Positions 27,441 through 36,469 are shown, counted from the stretch's first letter. The stretch: DNA of 61,740 nt from Terrisporobacter othiniensis (GCF_000808015.1 NZ_JWHR01000075.1:1-61740); one strand, 5' to 3'. The notes: generated by a model not told the origin, from the letters alone. Program-made: numbers and translations.

Positions 27441-28718
27441 ATGGAAAAACAGCAAGAAAGAGCCTTACTAATAGGACTTAATATAACGACTAATGTGAAA
27501 AAGATAGACGACATAGATATAAATGAGTCTATGGAAGAATTAAAGGAATTAACGAAAGCTGCTGGTGCAGAAGTTGTGGGAAGCTTAATTCAAAATAGAC
27601 CGGCTGTTGATGCAGCATACTATGTTGGAAAAGGTAAAGTAGAAGAACTTAGAGCATACTGTGAAGCTACTGATGCTACAATGGTAATATTCAATGATGA
27701 ATTATCGGGAGCTCATATAAGAAACTTAGAAGAAGCTGTAGGTAGAAAAGTTATAGATAGAACTACGCTTATATTAGATATATTTGCTCAAAGAGCTCTA
27801 AGTAAAGAAGGTAAGCTACAAGTTGAACTTGCTCAGCTTAGATATAGAATGCCAAGACTTTATGGTATGGGTGGAGAAATGAGTAGAACTGGTGCAGGGA
27901 TTGGAACAAGAGGACCAGGGGAACAAAAATTAGAAATAGACAAAAGAATTATATTAAATAAAATAGCAGACATAAGAAGAGAATTAAAAGAAGTATCAAA
28001 GAATAGAGAGACTCAAAGAGTTCAAAGAATGAAATCAAATATGCCAATAGTTGCATTAGTTGGATATACAAATGCAGGAAAATCAACTCTATTAAACGAA
28101 TTAATAAAAACACATAAAGATTATGAAGAAGAAAAAGAAGTATTTGTAAAAAATATGCTATTTGCTACACTAGATGTTACTTTAAGAAAAGCGACACTAC
28201 CTAATAAAAGAGACTTCTTAGTTGTAGATACAGTTGGATTTGTAAGTAAACTTCCGCATGACTTAGTAGATGCTTTCAAAGCTACACTAGAAGAGGTACA
28301 ATATGCAGATTTAATACTTCATGTTATTGATGCAACTAACAGCAGTTACGAACTTCAAAAACAAACAACAGAATCTGTTTTAAAAGATTTAGATGTTGGT
28401 GATAAGAAAACAATCATAGTATATAACAAGGTTGATAAGCTAGAACTTGATATTTATCCAAAAAATCAAAAAGATAAAGTATATATTTCTGCAAAAAAAG
28501 GAATAAATATGGATAAATTATTAAAACTAATTGAAGAAGCCTTAATGAAAGATACTTACAAAGTAAATCTTATACTTCCTTATGAAAGAGGAGATATATT
28601 TAGTAAAATAAAAGATAAATATAATGTTAATGATTTTAATTATGAAGAAAATGGTATTTCTGTTGATGTAAATTTAGATGAAGAAGATTATAATATATAT
28701 AAGGACTATATAAAATAA
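27441..28718 (+). CDS. hflX: GTPase HflX
   Basis: A 425-residue ribosome-associated GTPase that splits stalled or hibernating ribosomes in well-studied bacteria. The N-terminal HflX domain contains YYVGKGKVEELR and FNDELSGAHIRNLEE. A helical linker contains GPGEQKLEIDKR. The G domain has GYTNAGKST, the DTVGFVSKLPHDL switch and NKVD. The start follows AAGAGGTG. It is two bases from the next gene and probably cotranscribed with it. Confidence 0.96.
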   Translation: MEKQQERALLIGLNITTNVKKIDDIDINESMEELKELTKAAGAEVVGSLIQNRPAVDAAYYVGKGKVEELRAYCEATDATMVIFNDELSGAHIRNLEEAVGRKVIDRTTLILDIFAQRALSKEGKLQVELAQLRYRMPRLYGMGGEMSRTGAGIGTRGPGEQKLEIDKRIILNKIADIRRELKEVSKNRETQRVQRMKSNMPIVALVGYTNAGKSTLLNELIKTHKDYEEEKEVFVKNMLFATLDVTLRKATLPNKRDFLVVDTVGFVSKLPHDLVDAFKATLEEVQYADLILHVIDATNSSYELQKQTTESVLKDLDVGDKKTIIVYNKVDKLELDIYPKNQKDKVYISAKKGINMDKLLKLIEEALMKDTYKVNLILPYERGDIFSKIKDKYNVNDFNYEENGISVDVNLDEEDYNIYKDYIK

Positions 28719-28719
28719 A

Positions 28720-29403
28720 TTGAGTAATAAAATGAATATAGATTGGAATAATATAGACCAACTTGAAGATTATTTTATTACCTATCTTCTTTATAAAGAG
28801 TCCAAAACGGTACCACAAATAAGTAAAATTAGAAACATATCTACAATGGAAGTAAAGGATCAACTAATTAGGGCAAAACTAGAGATAAAGTCAATGTCTA
28901 AGAATAAACTAGAAAGTTCTAAAGATATACTGGATAAGTACTTAGAGCTAGATAAATCTGAAAGACTTGATTTTATTGACGAATTAGGTTTAGATGACGA
29001 TAGGATGTTAAAGTTCAAAAGAGAACTTTACAAAAGAATCAGATTAGAAAAAAATGCTGAAGATTTAATAATTTTAATATGGACCACTGGGGAATTAAAA
29101 GAGGAAAAATATTTAGATTTATTACACTCTCTAACAATGCATAGACATTCAGATGTTAGAAGGATTACATATTCAGCTATTAGAAAAATCCAGTCACCAC
29201 AAAGTAGACCATGCTTAGAAAAAGGATTATATGATTCTAATCCACAAACTAGACAGTATTGTGCAAAAGCTTTATCTGTAGTTGGCAACAATAATAGTTT
29301 AAAAATTTTAAGAAAATTAGTAATGCAAAGTAATCATGAAAAAGAATATGTATTAAGAGCTTATGAAGAAGCAATCGAAGCTCTTGAGAAAGAAAGTTTT
29401 TAG
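28720..29403 (+). CDS. HEAT-repeat-like helical protein of unknown function
   Basis: A protein of up to 227 residues with a charged N-terminal half and a C-terminal helical repeat region. TMHRHSDVRRITYSAIRKIQ and DSNPQTRQYCAKALSVVGNN look like HEAT or PBS-lyase-like repeats used in protein binding. The first in-frame start is a TTG two bases after hflX; an ATG at 28732 is also possible. Neither has a good ribosome site, so translation is probably coupled to hflX. The N-terminus (KTVPQISKIRNISTMEVKDQ) may include a helix-turn-helix. Confidence 0.75.
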   Translation: MSNKMNIDWNNIDQLEDYFITYLLYKESKTVPQISKIRNISTMEVKDQLIRAKLEIKSMSKNKLESSKDILDKYLELDKSERLDFIDELGLDDDRMLKFKRELYKRIRLEKNAEDLIILIWTTGELKEEKYLDLLHSLTMHRHSDVRRITYSAIRKIQSPQSRPCLEKGLYDSNPQTRQYCAKALSVVGNNNSLKILRKLVMQSNHEKEYVLRAYEEAIEALEKESF

Positions 29404-29513
29404 TAGTATCAGCAACATACAACTTAATAATTAATTGTTATCAGAGATTTATCTCCGCAATTTAACAAAATGTAATGAAAAATAATTCAAAGGTTAATAG
29501 GAGGGGTTTTAAA

Positions 29514-29945
29514 ATGATAGTAAGACGTTGTGCAGGTGGAGTTGTTTTTTACGCAAATAAAGTACTTTTACTGAAAAATGATAGACATGAATGGACATTA
29601 CCAAAAGGAAAAATTCTTGAAGGGCAATTAGCAGCAGATAGCGCTGTAGGTAGAGTTAAAAATGAAACAGGTGTAGATGCGTGCCCATTAGTAGTGGCAG
29701 GAGATACTATGTATGAATTTTTCTCAAGAAGTAGACAACAACAAGTTTGTAATGCAATAGTTTGGTATGTCATGGAAGCTGAAAACCCAGAGTACATAAT
29801 AAGAGAAGATTTTGTAGATGGTGGTTTCTACAAGATAAAAGATGCTATGGATATGTTATCTCATAATAAAGAAAAAGCCTTAGTTGATGTTTCATATAAA
29901 AAATATAAAGAAGAAAAGAAAAATAATGCAGAAATTGCAAAATAA
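29514..29945 (+). CDS. Nudix-fold protein with degenerate catalytic box
   Basis: A 143-residue Nudix-domain protein. I chose the ATG at 29514 because AGGAGGGG lies just before it; a longer reading from 29475 lacks a ribosome site. The Nudix box should read G-x5-E-x7-R-E-[hydrophobic]-x-E-E-x-G. Here it is G32, Q38, then G46-R47-V48-K49-N50-E51-T52-G53. Three of the four key glutamates (38, 47, 50) are replaced, so metal binding and hydrolysis are doubtful. It may bind a nucleotide without cutting it. It stands alone with its own terminator. Confidence 0.85.
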   Translation: MIVRRCAGGVVFYANKVLLLKNDRHEWTLPKGKILEGQLAADSAVGRVKNETGVDACPLVVAGDTMYEFFSRSRQQQVCNAIVWYVMEAENPEYIIREDFVDGGFYKIKDAMDMLSHNKEKALVDVSYKKYKEEKKNNAEIAK

Positions 29946-29973
29946 AATATAATATAATTAAATAAGAAAATTT

Positions 29974-30000
29974 AAGAAAGGGTAAATCCCTTTCTTTTTT
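29974..30000 (+). terminator. Terminator after the Nudix gene
   Basis: AAGAAAGGG / CCCTTTCTT with loop TAAAT, then TTTT, 28 bases after the stop. Confidence 0.9.
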
Positions 30001-30018
30001 GTAATACAGGAGGAATTT

Positions 30019-30663
30019 ATGAGTAGCTATAAAACATTACATAAGTTTGGAGTAGATGAATATATAGTTGAAAAATCAACATTTATAGGATATGCAAAAC
30101 CTATAAAAACTGAAGAAGAAGCTATAGAATTTGTTAATGAAATAAAGAAAAAACATAAGGATGCCACTCATAATGTATGGGCATATACTGTTGGTGAAAA
30201 TATGAATATACAAAGATATAGTGATGATGGTGAACCTCAAGGAACAGCAGGTATTCCTACTTTAGAAGTAATAAAAAAGGAAGATTTAAGAGATGTAGTA
30301 GTTGTTGTAACAAGGTATTTTGGAGGAATAAAACTTGGCGCTGGAGGGTTAGTTCGTGCTTATACTAAAGGTGCCAAAGTAGGTATAGAAGCAGGTATTG
30401 TTATTGAAAAAGTTAAATATACTGAAGTAAAGATTAAAATTGAATATACTCAACTTGGTAAAATACAGAATGAAATAATGAATCTTGGTTTTACAGTTAA
30501 GGATACTATATATTCAGATGATGTTGAAATAATAGTATACTCAAAAGTTGAGGATGTTGAATCTCTAAAGGATAGAATAATTGACATAACAAGTGGAACA
30601 GCAGATGTAAGTTTGGGAGATGAATATTATCTATCTGAAAAGGATGGTCAATTAATTCTTTAA
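30019..30663 (+). CDS. YigZ/IMPACT family protein
   Basis: A 214-residue protein of the YigZ family: the N-terminal UPF0029/Impact domain has HNVWAYTVGENMNIQRYSDD, GEPQGTAGIP and RYFGGIKLGAGGLVRAY, and a small C-terminal DUF1949 ferredoxin-like domain follows from about 140. Eukaryotic IMPACT binds the kinase activator GCN1; the bacterial role is not well established. The ATG follows AGGAGG. Confidence 0.92.
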   Translation: MSSYKTLHKFGVDEYIVEKSTFIGYAKPIKTEEEAIEFVNEIKKKHKDATHNVWAYTVGENMNIQRYSDDGEPQGTAGIPTLEVIKKEDLRDVVVVVTRYFGGIKLGAGGLVRAYTKGAKVGIEAGIVIEKVKYTEVKIKIEYTQLGKIQNEIMNLGFTVKDTIYSDDVEIIVYSKVEDVESLKDRIIDITSGTADVSLGDEYYLSEKDGQLIL

Positions 30664-30857
30664 ATTAGTTAATAACAGGGGGCAGTGAACTAATTAAAAA
30701 TGGAAAATTCGATCCGCTTATATCGCCAAAATTGAGAAGCATATCGTCAACAATATATTCTCGTTACCAATTTGGATAAATCCGTTACTCAAACGAGATG
30801 CCTTCGCTACTGCTTTAGGCAACTCCGTTGCTCAAAAATACATTACTGGGGGGAGCT
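30664..30857. repeat. Intergenic element with hairpin and short direct repeats
   Basis: AATTAGTT (30664) can pair with AACTAATT near 30688. The stretch 30703-30838 is richer in CG words than its surroundings (TTCGATCCGC, TATCGCC, CCTTCGCTACTG). It contains TCCGTTACTCAAA and TCCGTTGCTCAAA 43 bases apart. Similar words (CTTCGCTCATATAGCC, CCGTTA) occur on the minus strand at 12130-12170. It may be a short dispersed intergenic element. Confidence 0.4.
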
Positions 30858-32351
30858 ATGTTAAAAAATATAGGATTGATTATTTTATGCAATTTATTAA
30901 TGTATTTTATCATAATGATAGTCACAAAAATTAATAAAAGAAAACGTAATAAGTACTCTACTGAAAAAAAGAAAGATATGAAGATAGAAGAATTAAGTGA
31001 GAAGGTAAATGAGTTAGAAAAGAAATTATTTATTCAAGATATTTTAAATCATGTGAACATAGAAAGAGAAAATAATGAAAAAATATATTATATAAATAAA
31101 ATTATTGAAAAATATGAAGATGAACCTATTGGATATTATTTCAGAGGAAATTTATATGTGAAGTTTGAAAAGTATGAAGAAGCAATAAAAGATTTTGATA
31201 AAACTATTCAAATTGATAATAACTATAAAGAAGCATATAGGGGTAAGGGTGTTTGCTTATCTAGACAAGGTTATTATTATGAGGCTATACAAAATTATAA
31301 AAAGGCCATAGATATTGATGAAAAGTATGAAGTTGTTTACTACAATATGGGGATTTGTTACTCTAGGTTGAAAAAATATACAAAAGCTATAGAGTCTTAT
31401 ACAAAGGCTTTAGATTTGGACGAAAATGATATTAGTGCTTATTATAATAGAGGAAGAAACTATAGTAGAATAACTAGATATGAAGAGGCAATAGAAGATT
31501 TTACAAAAGCTATAGAGTTGGAGAAATTTGATGATAGGTTATATTATAATCGAGGAATTGCTTATTCACTTTTGGAAAAGCATGAGGAAGCATTGGAAGA
31601 TTATAAAAAAGCAATTGATATTAACCAAGATTTTGAAGATGTATATTATTATGCAGGATTCTCTTATTATTTATTAGAAGAATACTACGAAGCTATGGAA
31701 TATTTCACCATATCCTTAGAGATAAATAGTGAATATGAGCAAGCTTATTATGGTAGAGCTCTAGCAAATTTAAAAGTAGACAATTATGAAGAGGCAATAA
31801 AAGATCTTAATGAAGTGATATATTTAAATGATCAAAATGCAAAGGCATATTATAAAAGAGGTTTGGCTTTAGATAATTTACAGAAATATGAAGAAGCAAT
31901 AAAAGATTTTACAAAAGCTATTGAATTAGATTATAAAGATGAAAATATTTATTATAATAGAGGAACTTCTAAATCATTAATGAGAGATTTGCAAGGTGCA
32001 AAAGAAGATTTAACTACTGCTTTGACATATAACACTGAAGAATTTAGAATCTATGATGTAAGAGGGATGGTGAATTTAGAGCTTAAGGAATATGAGGAAT
32101 CTATAGATGATTTTACTTCTTCATTGAATTTACTTCAGAGTTCTATTTCGTATTATTATAGAGGTTTAGCATATTATGAACTGAAACAATATGATAATGC
32201 TATATCTGATTTTACAAAGTCTATAGAAATAGACCCAGATGACTTGAGAGCATATCAAAATAGAGGGGATGCCTATTGTAATATTGGAAATTATGATGAA
32301 GCAATAAAAGATTTTGCCATGGTATCTCAATTGGAAAAAGAGCTAAAATGA
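30858..32351 (+). CDS. Membrane-anchored protein with twelve TPR repeats
   Basis: A 497-residue protein. An N-terminal membrane helix (about 3-23) is followed by a basic stretch and a short coiled coil (about 40-65), then about twelve 34-residue TPR units to the C-terminus. Each unit carries the YYNRG...Y.EAI.DF.KAIE.D pattern. It is likely a scaffold for protein-protein contacts on the inner face of the membrane. I chose the ATG at 30858, right after GGGGGGAGC; an in-frame TTG at 30828 has no ribosome site. Partners are unknown. Confidence 0.88.
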   Translation: MLKNIGLIILCNLLMYFIIMIVTKINKRKRNKYSTEKKKDMKIEELSEKVNELEKKLFIQDILNHVNIERENNEKIYYINKIIEKYEDEPIGYYFRGNLYVKFEKYEEAIKDFDKTIQIDNNYKEAYRGKGVCLSRQGYYYEAIQNYKKAIDIDEKYEVVYYNMGICYSRLKKYTKAIESYTKALDLDENDISAYYNRGRNYSRITRYEEAIEDFTKAIELEKFDDRLYYNRGIAYSLLEKHEEALEDYKKAIDINQDFEDVYYYAGFSYYLLEEYYEAMEYFTISLEINSEYEQAYYGRALANLKVDNYEEAIKDLNEVIYLNDQNAKAYYKRGLALDNLQKYEEAIKDFTKAIELDYKDENIYYNRGTSKSLMRDLQGAKEDLTTALTYNTEEFRIYDVRGMVNLELKEYEESIDDFTSSLNLLQSSISYYYRGLAYYELKQYDNAISDFTKSIEIDPDDLRAYQNRGDAYCNIGNYDEAIKDFAMVSQLEKELK

Positions 32352-32357
32352 AACTTT

Positions 32358-32394
32358 AGGTACTAGATCTTTTGAAGGATATAGTACCTTTTTA
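32358..32394 (+). terminator. Terminator after the TPR gene
   Basis: AGGTACTA / TAGTACCT stem, with inner pairing, followed by TTTTT, seven bases after the stop. Confidence 0.88.
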
Positions 32395-32428
32395 ATTTCT
32401 AATTATTAAGTTTAGCAAAGTAAATTTT

Positions 32429-32794
32429 TTATTTATTGTTGTTATCATAAATGCCTTTTTTTATTTCATATAATCCTATGAAAAATAAAAATACTCCAAA
32501 AGCTTTTCGAAGTATTTGTGAGTTTAGATACTCAGCTAATAAAGAGCCTCCTACAGCAGCTGCTATACCAAAGATTGCTATGGGAAGTACTAACTCAAAC
32601 TCTACATTTTTGTTTTTTATATGGATAATTAATGCTGCAATAGTCATTGGTATGGATGAAATCAAGTTTATACTTTGGGCTAACTTAGGATCTATACTTG
32701 CAAACAAGACCAGGGCAGGAATTAATATAGTTCCACCACCCATTCCCATTCCACCAATAATTCCAGCAAAAAATCCAATTATACCAACAAGCAT
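32429..32794 (-). CDS. TauE/SafE-type membrane transporter, half-size subunit B
   Basis: A 121-residue membrane protein with about four helices. It equals one of the two repeats of a normal TauE/SafE permease (about 250 residues). The glycine-rich helix GIIGGMGMGGGTILIPALV is the family hallmark. The start overlaps the stop of the preceding half by one base (TAATG), so translation is coupled. The two halves probably form a heterodimer equal to one permease for sulfur compounds or organic anions. Confidence 0.85.
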   Translation of the reverse strand: MLVGIIGFFAGIIGGMGMGGGTILIPALVLFASIDPKLAQSINLISSIPMTIAALIIHIKNKNVEFELVLPIAIFGIAAAVGGSLLAEYLNSQILRKAFGVFLFFIGLYEIKKGIYDNNNK

Positions 32795-33162
32795 TAAAAC
32801 ACCATCCTACATGCTGCAATTATCATTACTATTCCAAATCCAATCCTTAAAAATTTTCCATTTACCTTGCATAGAAGTTTAGCACCAATAATCCCACCAA
32901 TAATACTACCAAAAGCTGCTTGTGCAGTTAAATTCATATCGAAGGTACCCTTTGATATGTAGATGATTGAGCTAGTTGTAGATAAAAATATAATTACTGC
33001 AAGAGCAGTAGCGTGGGATTTATGTTCTTCAACTTCTAAAATATTGTTTAGTATTGGTACTAATAAGGTTCCGCCACCAGAGCCAAAAACACCATTGATA
33101 AATCCAGTAAATAAACCGATTATAGAATTTTTAAGGTTAAAAGGGGAGGATTGTTTTTTCAT
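32794..33162 (-). CDS. TauE/SafE-type membrane transporter, half-size subunit A
   Basis: A 122-residue membrane protein with about four helices, including the family motif GFINGVFGSGGGTLLVPIL. It ends with FGIVMIIAACRMVF at a clean stop and directly overlaps the start of subunit B. The split is between the two structural repeats, which suggests a stable two-gene transporter and not a broken gene. Its ATG lies near AGGTGAATTTG on the minus strand, a modest ribosome site. Substrate unknown. Confidence 0.85.
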   Translation of the reverse strand: MKKQSSPFNLKNSIIGLFTGFINGVFGSGGGTLLVPILNNILEVEEHKSHATALAVIIFLSTTSSIIYISKGTFDMNLTAQAAFGSIIGGIIGAKLLCKVNGKFLRIGFGIVMIIAACRMVF

Positions 33163-33321
33163 ACAAATTCACCTACTTTAAATTAGTTTTTACCAAAAGA
33201 GAAATTTTATTTAATAAATAATGAAATTCTGTTAAAAGATTATTTGAGATAATGTATACAAAATATAATAAAGATATATGATATAATAGATTTAAAAATA
33301 TTTGGTGAAAGGGGTAAAATT

Positions 33322-34077
33322 ATGAAGAGAACTGAACAAATTGAAAAAACTGTTGAATGGCTAAGAGAAAAAGTAAAAGAAGCTAATTGTAAAGGATTAG
33401 TTGTTGGAGTTTCTGGAGGTATAGATTCAGCAGTAGTTGCTAACCTTATAAAAAGAGCATGTCCGGACAATTCTATAGGTGTTATAATGAGCATAAACAG
33501 TAATCCAAAGGATAGAGAAGATGCACTTAAAGTAATTAATGGGTGCGGAATTGATTATATAGATCTTGACTTAAGTGAGCCACAAGTAGCAATTAGAAAT
33601 GCAGCTCTAGATGCATTAAAAGAAAAAAACTTATTTAATCCAGAAGGAGAAAGAACGGCAGATTCAAACTTAAGAGCTAGAGTTAGAATGTGTACATTAT
33701 ATACTGTTGCTAATGATCTTGGATATTTAGTTGTAGGAACGGATAATGCAGCAGAAATACATACTGGTTACTTTACAAAATATGGAGATGGTGGAGTTGA
33801 CTTAGTACCTATTGCAAATTTAACAAAAGCTGAGGTTTATGAATGGGCAAAAGAACTTGGAGTACATGAAGATGTAATAAACAAAGCTCCATCAGCAGGA
33901 CTATGGGAAGGTCAAACTGATGAAAATGAAATGGGAACAACTTATAATATGATAGATAAAGTTGTTGAAGGTAAAAGAGATGAAGTTCCAGAAAAGGACT
34001 TAGAAATAATAGATAGACTTCATAGAATAAGTGAACATAAGAGACAAGTTGCCTCTAAGCCACCAATATTTGAATAA
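33322..34077 (+). CDS. nadE: Ammonia-dependent NAD+ synthetase
   Basis: A 251-residue enzyme that turns nicotinate adenine dinucleotide, ATP and ammonia into NAD+. The P-loop is SGGIDSAV near residue 31. GTDNAAEIHTGYFTKYGDGG and KAPSAGLWEGQTDENEMG are family hallmarks. No glutaminase domain is attached, so ammonia is the nitrogen donor. The ATG follows AAAGGGG. It is a single gene. Confidence 0.96.
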   Translation: MKRTEQIEKTVEWLREKVKEANCKGLVVGVSGGIDSAVVANLIKRACPDNSIGVIMSINSNPKDREDALKVINGCGIDYIDLDLSEPQVAIRNAALDALKEKNLFNPEGERTADSNLRARVRMCTLYTVANDLGYLVVGTDNAAEIHTGYFTKYGDGGVDLVPIANLTKAEVYEWAKELGVHEDVINKAPSAGLWEGQTDENEMGTTYNMIDKVVEGKRDEVPEKDLEIIDRLHRISEHKRQVASKPPIFE

Positions 34078-34204
34078 ACTACATATAAAAAAATCCAATA
34101 ATAAGTACATACATTTACTAATTTGATTTTTTATGTTAAAATTTACGGTGTTAATAAGATTTAATTTTAATGTGGAAAACACATAAGAAATAAGGAGTGG
34201 AACT

Positions 34205-34921
34205 ATGGGTCGTATAGGTAACATTATCAATAGAAAAGGTAAACAAGATGCAAAAAGAGGAGCGATATTCACTAAGCATGCAAGAGCTATAACTGTTGCA
34301 GCTAAAGAAGGTGGAGGAGATCCAGAATACAATGCAGCTTTAAAAACAGCTATAGATAAAGCTAAAGCTGACAATATGCCAAATGATAATATAAATAGAG
34401 CTATAGCAAAAGGTGCTGGTGCAGGTGCAGGTGAAGACTACTTCAAAAACACATATGAAGGATATGGACCAGGTGGAGTAGCTGTTATAGTTGAAACATT
34501 AACTGACAATAAAAACAGAACTGCTGGTAATATAAGATACTACTTCGATAAAAATGGTGGTAACTTAGGAACTACTGGTTGTGTTGGATTTATGTTCGAT
34601 AGAAAAGGACAAATATTAATAGCTGCTGAAGGTATAACAGAAGATCAACTTATGGATGATGCTTTAGAAGCTGGAGCAGACGATATAATAACAGAAGAAG
34701 ATGGATTCGAAGTTGTAACAACTCCAGAAGACTTCAATGCTGTTAGAGATGCATTATTAGAAAAAGGATATGAATTTGTATCTGCTGACGTTAAATTAGT
34801 GCCTCAAACTACAACTATATTATCTGATGAAGCTCAAGTTAAATCTATGGAAAAATTAATAGATTTACTTGAAGATGATGACGATGTACAAAATGTCTTC
34901 CATAACTGGGAACAAGAATAA
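34205..34921 (+). CDS. YebC/PmpR/TACO1 family protein
   Basis: A 238-residue protein of the YebC family. It begins [20 protein letters not shown], followed by [18 protein letters not shown] and the [14 protein letters not shown] motif, and the usual acidic C-terminus ([15 protein letters not shown]). Members have been reported as DNA-binding regulators. More recent work links them to translation of proline-rich stretches, as for mitochondrial TACO1. The ATG follows AAGGAGTGG. It is followed by a terminator and has no operon partner. Confidence 0.95.
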   Translation: MGRIGNIINRKGKQDAKRGAIFTKHARAITVAAKEGGGDPEYNAALKTAIDKAKADNMPNDNINRAIAKGAGAGAGEDYFKNTYEGYGPGGVAVIVETLTDNKNRTAGNIRYYFDKNGGNLGTTGCVGFMFDRKGQILIAAEGITEDQLMDDALEAGADDIITEEDGFEVVTTPEDFNAVRDALLEKGYEFVSADVKLVPQTTTILSDEAQVKSMEKLIDLLEDDDDVQNVFHNWEQE

Positions 34922-34965
34922 TATTTCGTATAATAATATAATGAAGTATATTTAGAGTAATAATA

Positions 34966-35008
34966 AAAATACCTTAGATTAGCAATTTGCAGTTTGAGGT
35001 ATTTTTTT
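34966..35008 (+). terminator. Terminator after the yebC-family gene
   Basis: AAAATACCT / AGGTATTTT with inner pairing, followed by a run of T. Confidence 0.85.
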
Positions 35009-35082
35009 GTGTTAAAAATGAAATAAATATTAATAAATATTTAATAATAAGATTATAATTTAATTAGGGAAGGTGGGATTAT

Positions 35083-35274
35083 ATGAAAGAGATAAAAAAC
35101 AATAAGTGCTGTGTATGTGGGGGTAAGATAATGAGTGAAGAAGATTTGACTGTATGTGAAAATTGTAATAATATTTATCATAAAATGTGCTGGCAAGAAG
35201 TAAAAGAAGAGTGTATATATTGCCATAATAAAATTAAAGAAGAGGAAAGAAATAATGATAAAAGTAAATATTAA
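35083..35274 (+). CDS. Small C4HC3 zinc-finger protein (bacterial RING/PHD-like)
   Basis: A 63-residue protein that is almost entirely one zinc-binding unit. The eight possible ligands are C9, C12, C25, C28, H33, C36, C44 and C47, in the order C4HC3 with a Trp after C36. This is the cross-brace pattern of RING-CH, PHD and the small prokaryotic RING group. The tail is charged. The ATG follows GGAAGGTGGG. It has its own terminator and precedes two more Cys-rich genes of unknown role. No ubiquitin-like system is visible here, so function is open. Confidence 0.8.
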   Translation: MKEIKNNKCCVCGGKIMSEEDLTVCENCNNIYHKMCWQEVKEECIYCHNKIKEEERNNDKSKY

Positions 35275-35288
35275 TGAATTTATAATGT

Positions 35289-35322
35289 AAAAAGCTAGAT
35301 ATAATAAATATCTAGTTTTTTT
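35289..35322 (+). terminator. Terminator after the RING-like gene
   Basis: CTAGATAT / ATATCTAG with a five-base loop and a T run, 15 bases after the stop. Confidence 0.9.
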
Positions 35323-35503
35323 ATGAATAAAAATAATAAAAAAATTACAAAATATTCCTAAAAATATGAAAGATGATGATACAATATTATAAAAGGGAAA
35401 ACGACATAAGCAAAGTGAATTTTTTACATCTATAAAGAGCTACATATACACAGGTTATGAGTATGAAATTAAAATCATGGGAAAATAGAAAGGGGTAAAA
35501 CTT

Positions 35504-35914
35504 ATGTTGTACACACCAAAATATATTTACAATAATGATTTAGACAAGAAGATATGTAAATGTTCAGAATGTAAAAAATATAGAATATTATATTGCTATG
35601 CGAATATGGTTGAAAATAAAAATGAATCTACTAAGGAAATTAACAGTGATATTATAGCTGTTTGTTCTAAATGTGGAAGTACATATAGATTTAATTTAAA
35701 ACATTTATCAGATATAAATGGAGATAAATACGAAGTAGGAAAAGTAAATTTTATAGAAGAAAAATATCCTCAAATAAAAGAAAACATAACAAGAAACTAT
35801 AACTATTATGATGCTATATCAATTATTAAATCAGAAAACTTTTTAACAAAACTAATTAAGAATAATAGAGAGGTAGATTTAGAAGTATCGGAATATGTAT
35901 TTATGGAGAAGTAG
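35504..35914 (+). CDS. Cysteine-motif protein of unknown function, copy 1
   Basis: A 136-residue soluble protein with ICKCSECKKYR near residue 18 and IAVCSKCGSTYRF near 53, suggesting one zinc site. The ATG follows AAAGGGG. It shares a layout with the next gene: KYI...DLDKKICKC here against KYL...DLKRKICDC there, and IIAVCSKCGSTYRF against VIASCEYCKKVYFI. They look like diverged tandem copies. I know no named family. The C-terminal part is helical and charged. Confidence 0.7.
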   Translation: MLYTPKYIYNNDLDKKICKCSECKKYRILYCYANMVENKNESTKEINSDIIAVCSKCGSTYRFNLKHLSDINGDKYEVGKVNFIEEKYPQIKENITRNYNYYDAISIIKSENFLTKLIKNNREVDLEVSEYVFMEK

Positions 35915-35998
35915 TAATGCCTTGTATATGTAGATAAAATTTTTAATAAAGGCTTAGTGCCTTTATTTTTCTGAATAAAAATATAGGAGATAATAAAT

Positions 35999-36469
35999 AT
36001 GGTTACTGTTACAAAGTATTTAACACAAGCGGATTTAAAAAGAAAAATATGTGATTGCAAGGAAGAAGAAAAGTTAAAAGTTTTATTTAAAGAAGTTAGT
36101 GAATCAGAGCTTAAAATGAAACCAGAACAAAGAATGACAGGTGCTTACATATTAAGAAATGAGAAAGTAATAGCATCTTGTGAGTATTGTAAAAAGGTAT
36201 ATTTTATAATGACTACATTTGAGGGAGGAATAAGAGAACACTATTTGAGTATAGACTCTTTAGAATTGTTTGACGGAAGTATGAGAGAATTGAGAAGAGT
36301 TATTAATAATATGTTTGATGAGTATGAAAATGAGGTTATTACAGTGGCAACTGAGGATCATACAATAAAAGTGCTAGATAAATATGAAGATGATGAAAAA
36401 ATAATCACTAAGTATGTTTATTTGAATAGAGAAGATAAAGATTTATATAAAGATTTAATGGAAGATTAA
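35999..36469 (+). CDS. Cysteine-motif protein of unknown function, copy 2
   Basis: A 156-residue acidic protein starting MVTVTKYLTQADLKRKICDC, with a second motif VIASCEYCKKVYFI near residue 60. The first cysteine cluster keeps C-x-C but has lost the second C-x2-C seen in copy 1 (CKEEEKLK in place of CSECKKYR). The C-terminal half is helical. The ATG follows ATAGGAGAT. A terminator follows directly. It is probably a diverged paralog of the preceding gene; function unknown. Confidence 0.7.
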   Translation: MVTVTKYLTQADLKRKICDCKEEEKLKVLFKEVSESELKMKPEQRMTGAYILRNEKVIASCEYCKKVYFIMTTFEGGIREHYLSIDSLELFDGSMRELRRVINNMFDEYENEVITVATEDHTIKVLDKYEDDEKIITKYVYLNREDKDLYKDLMED

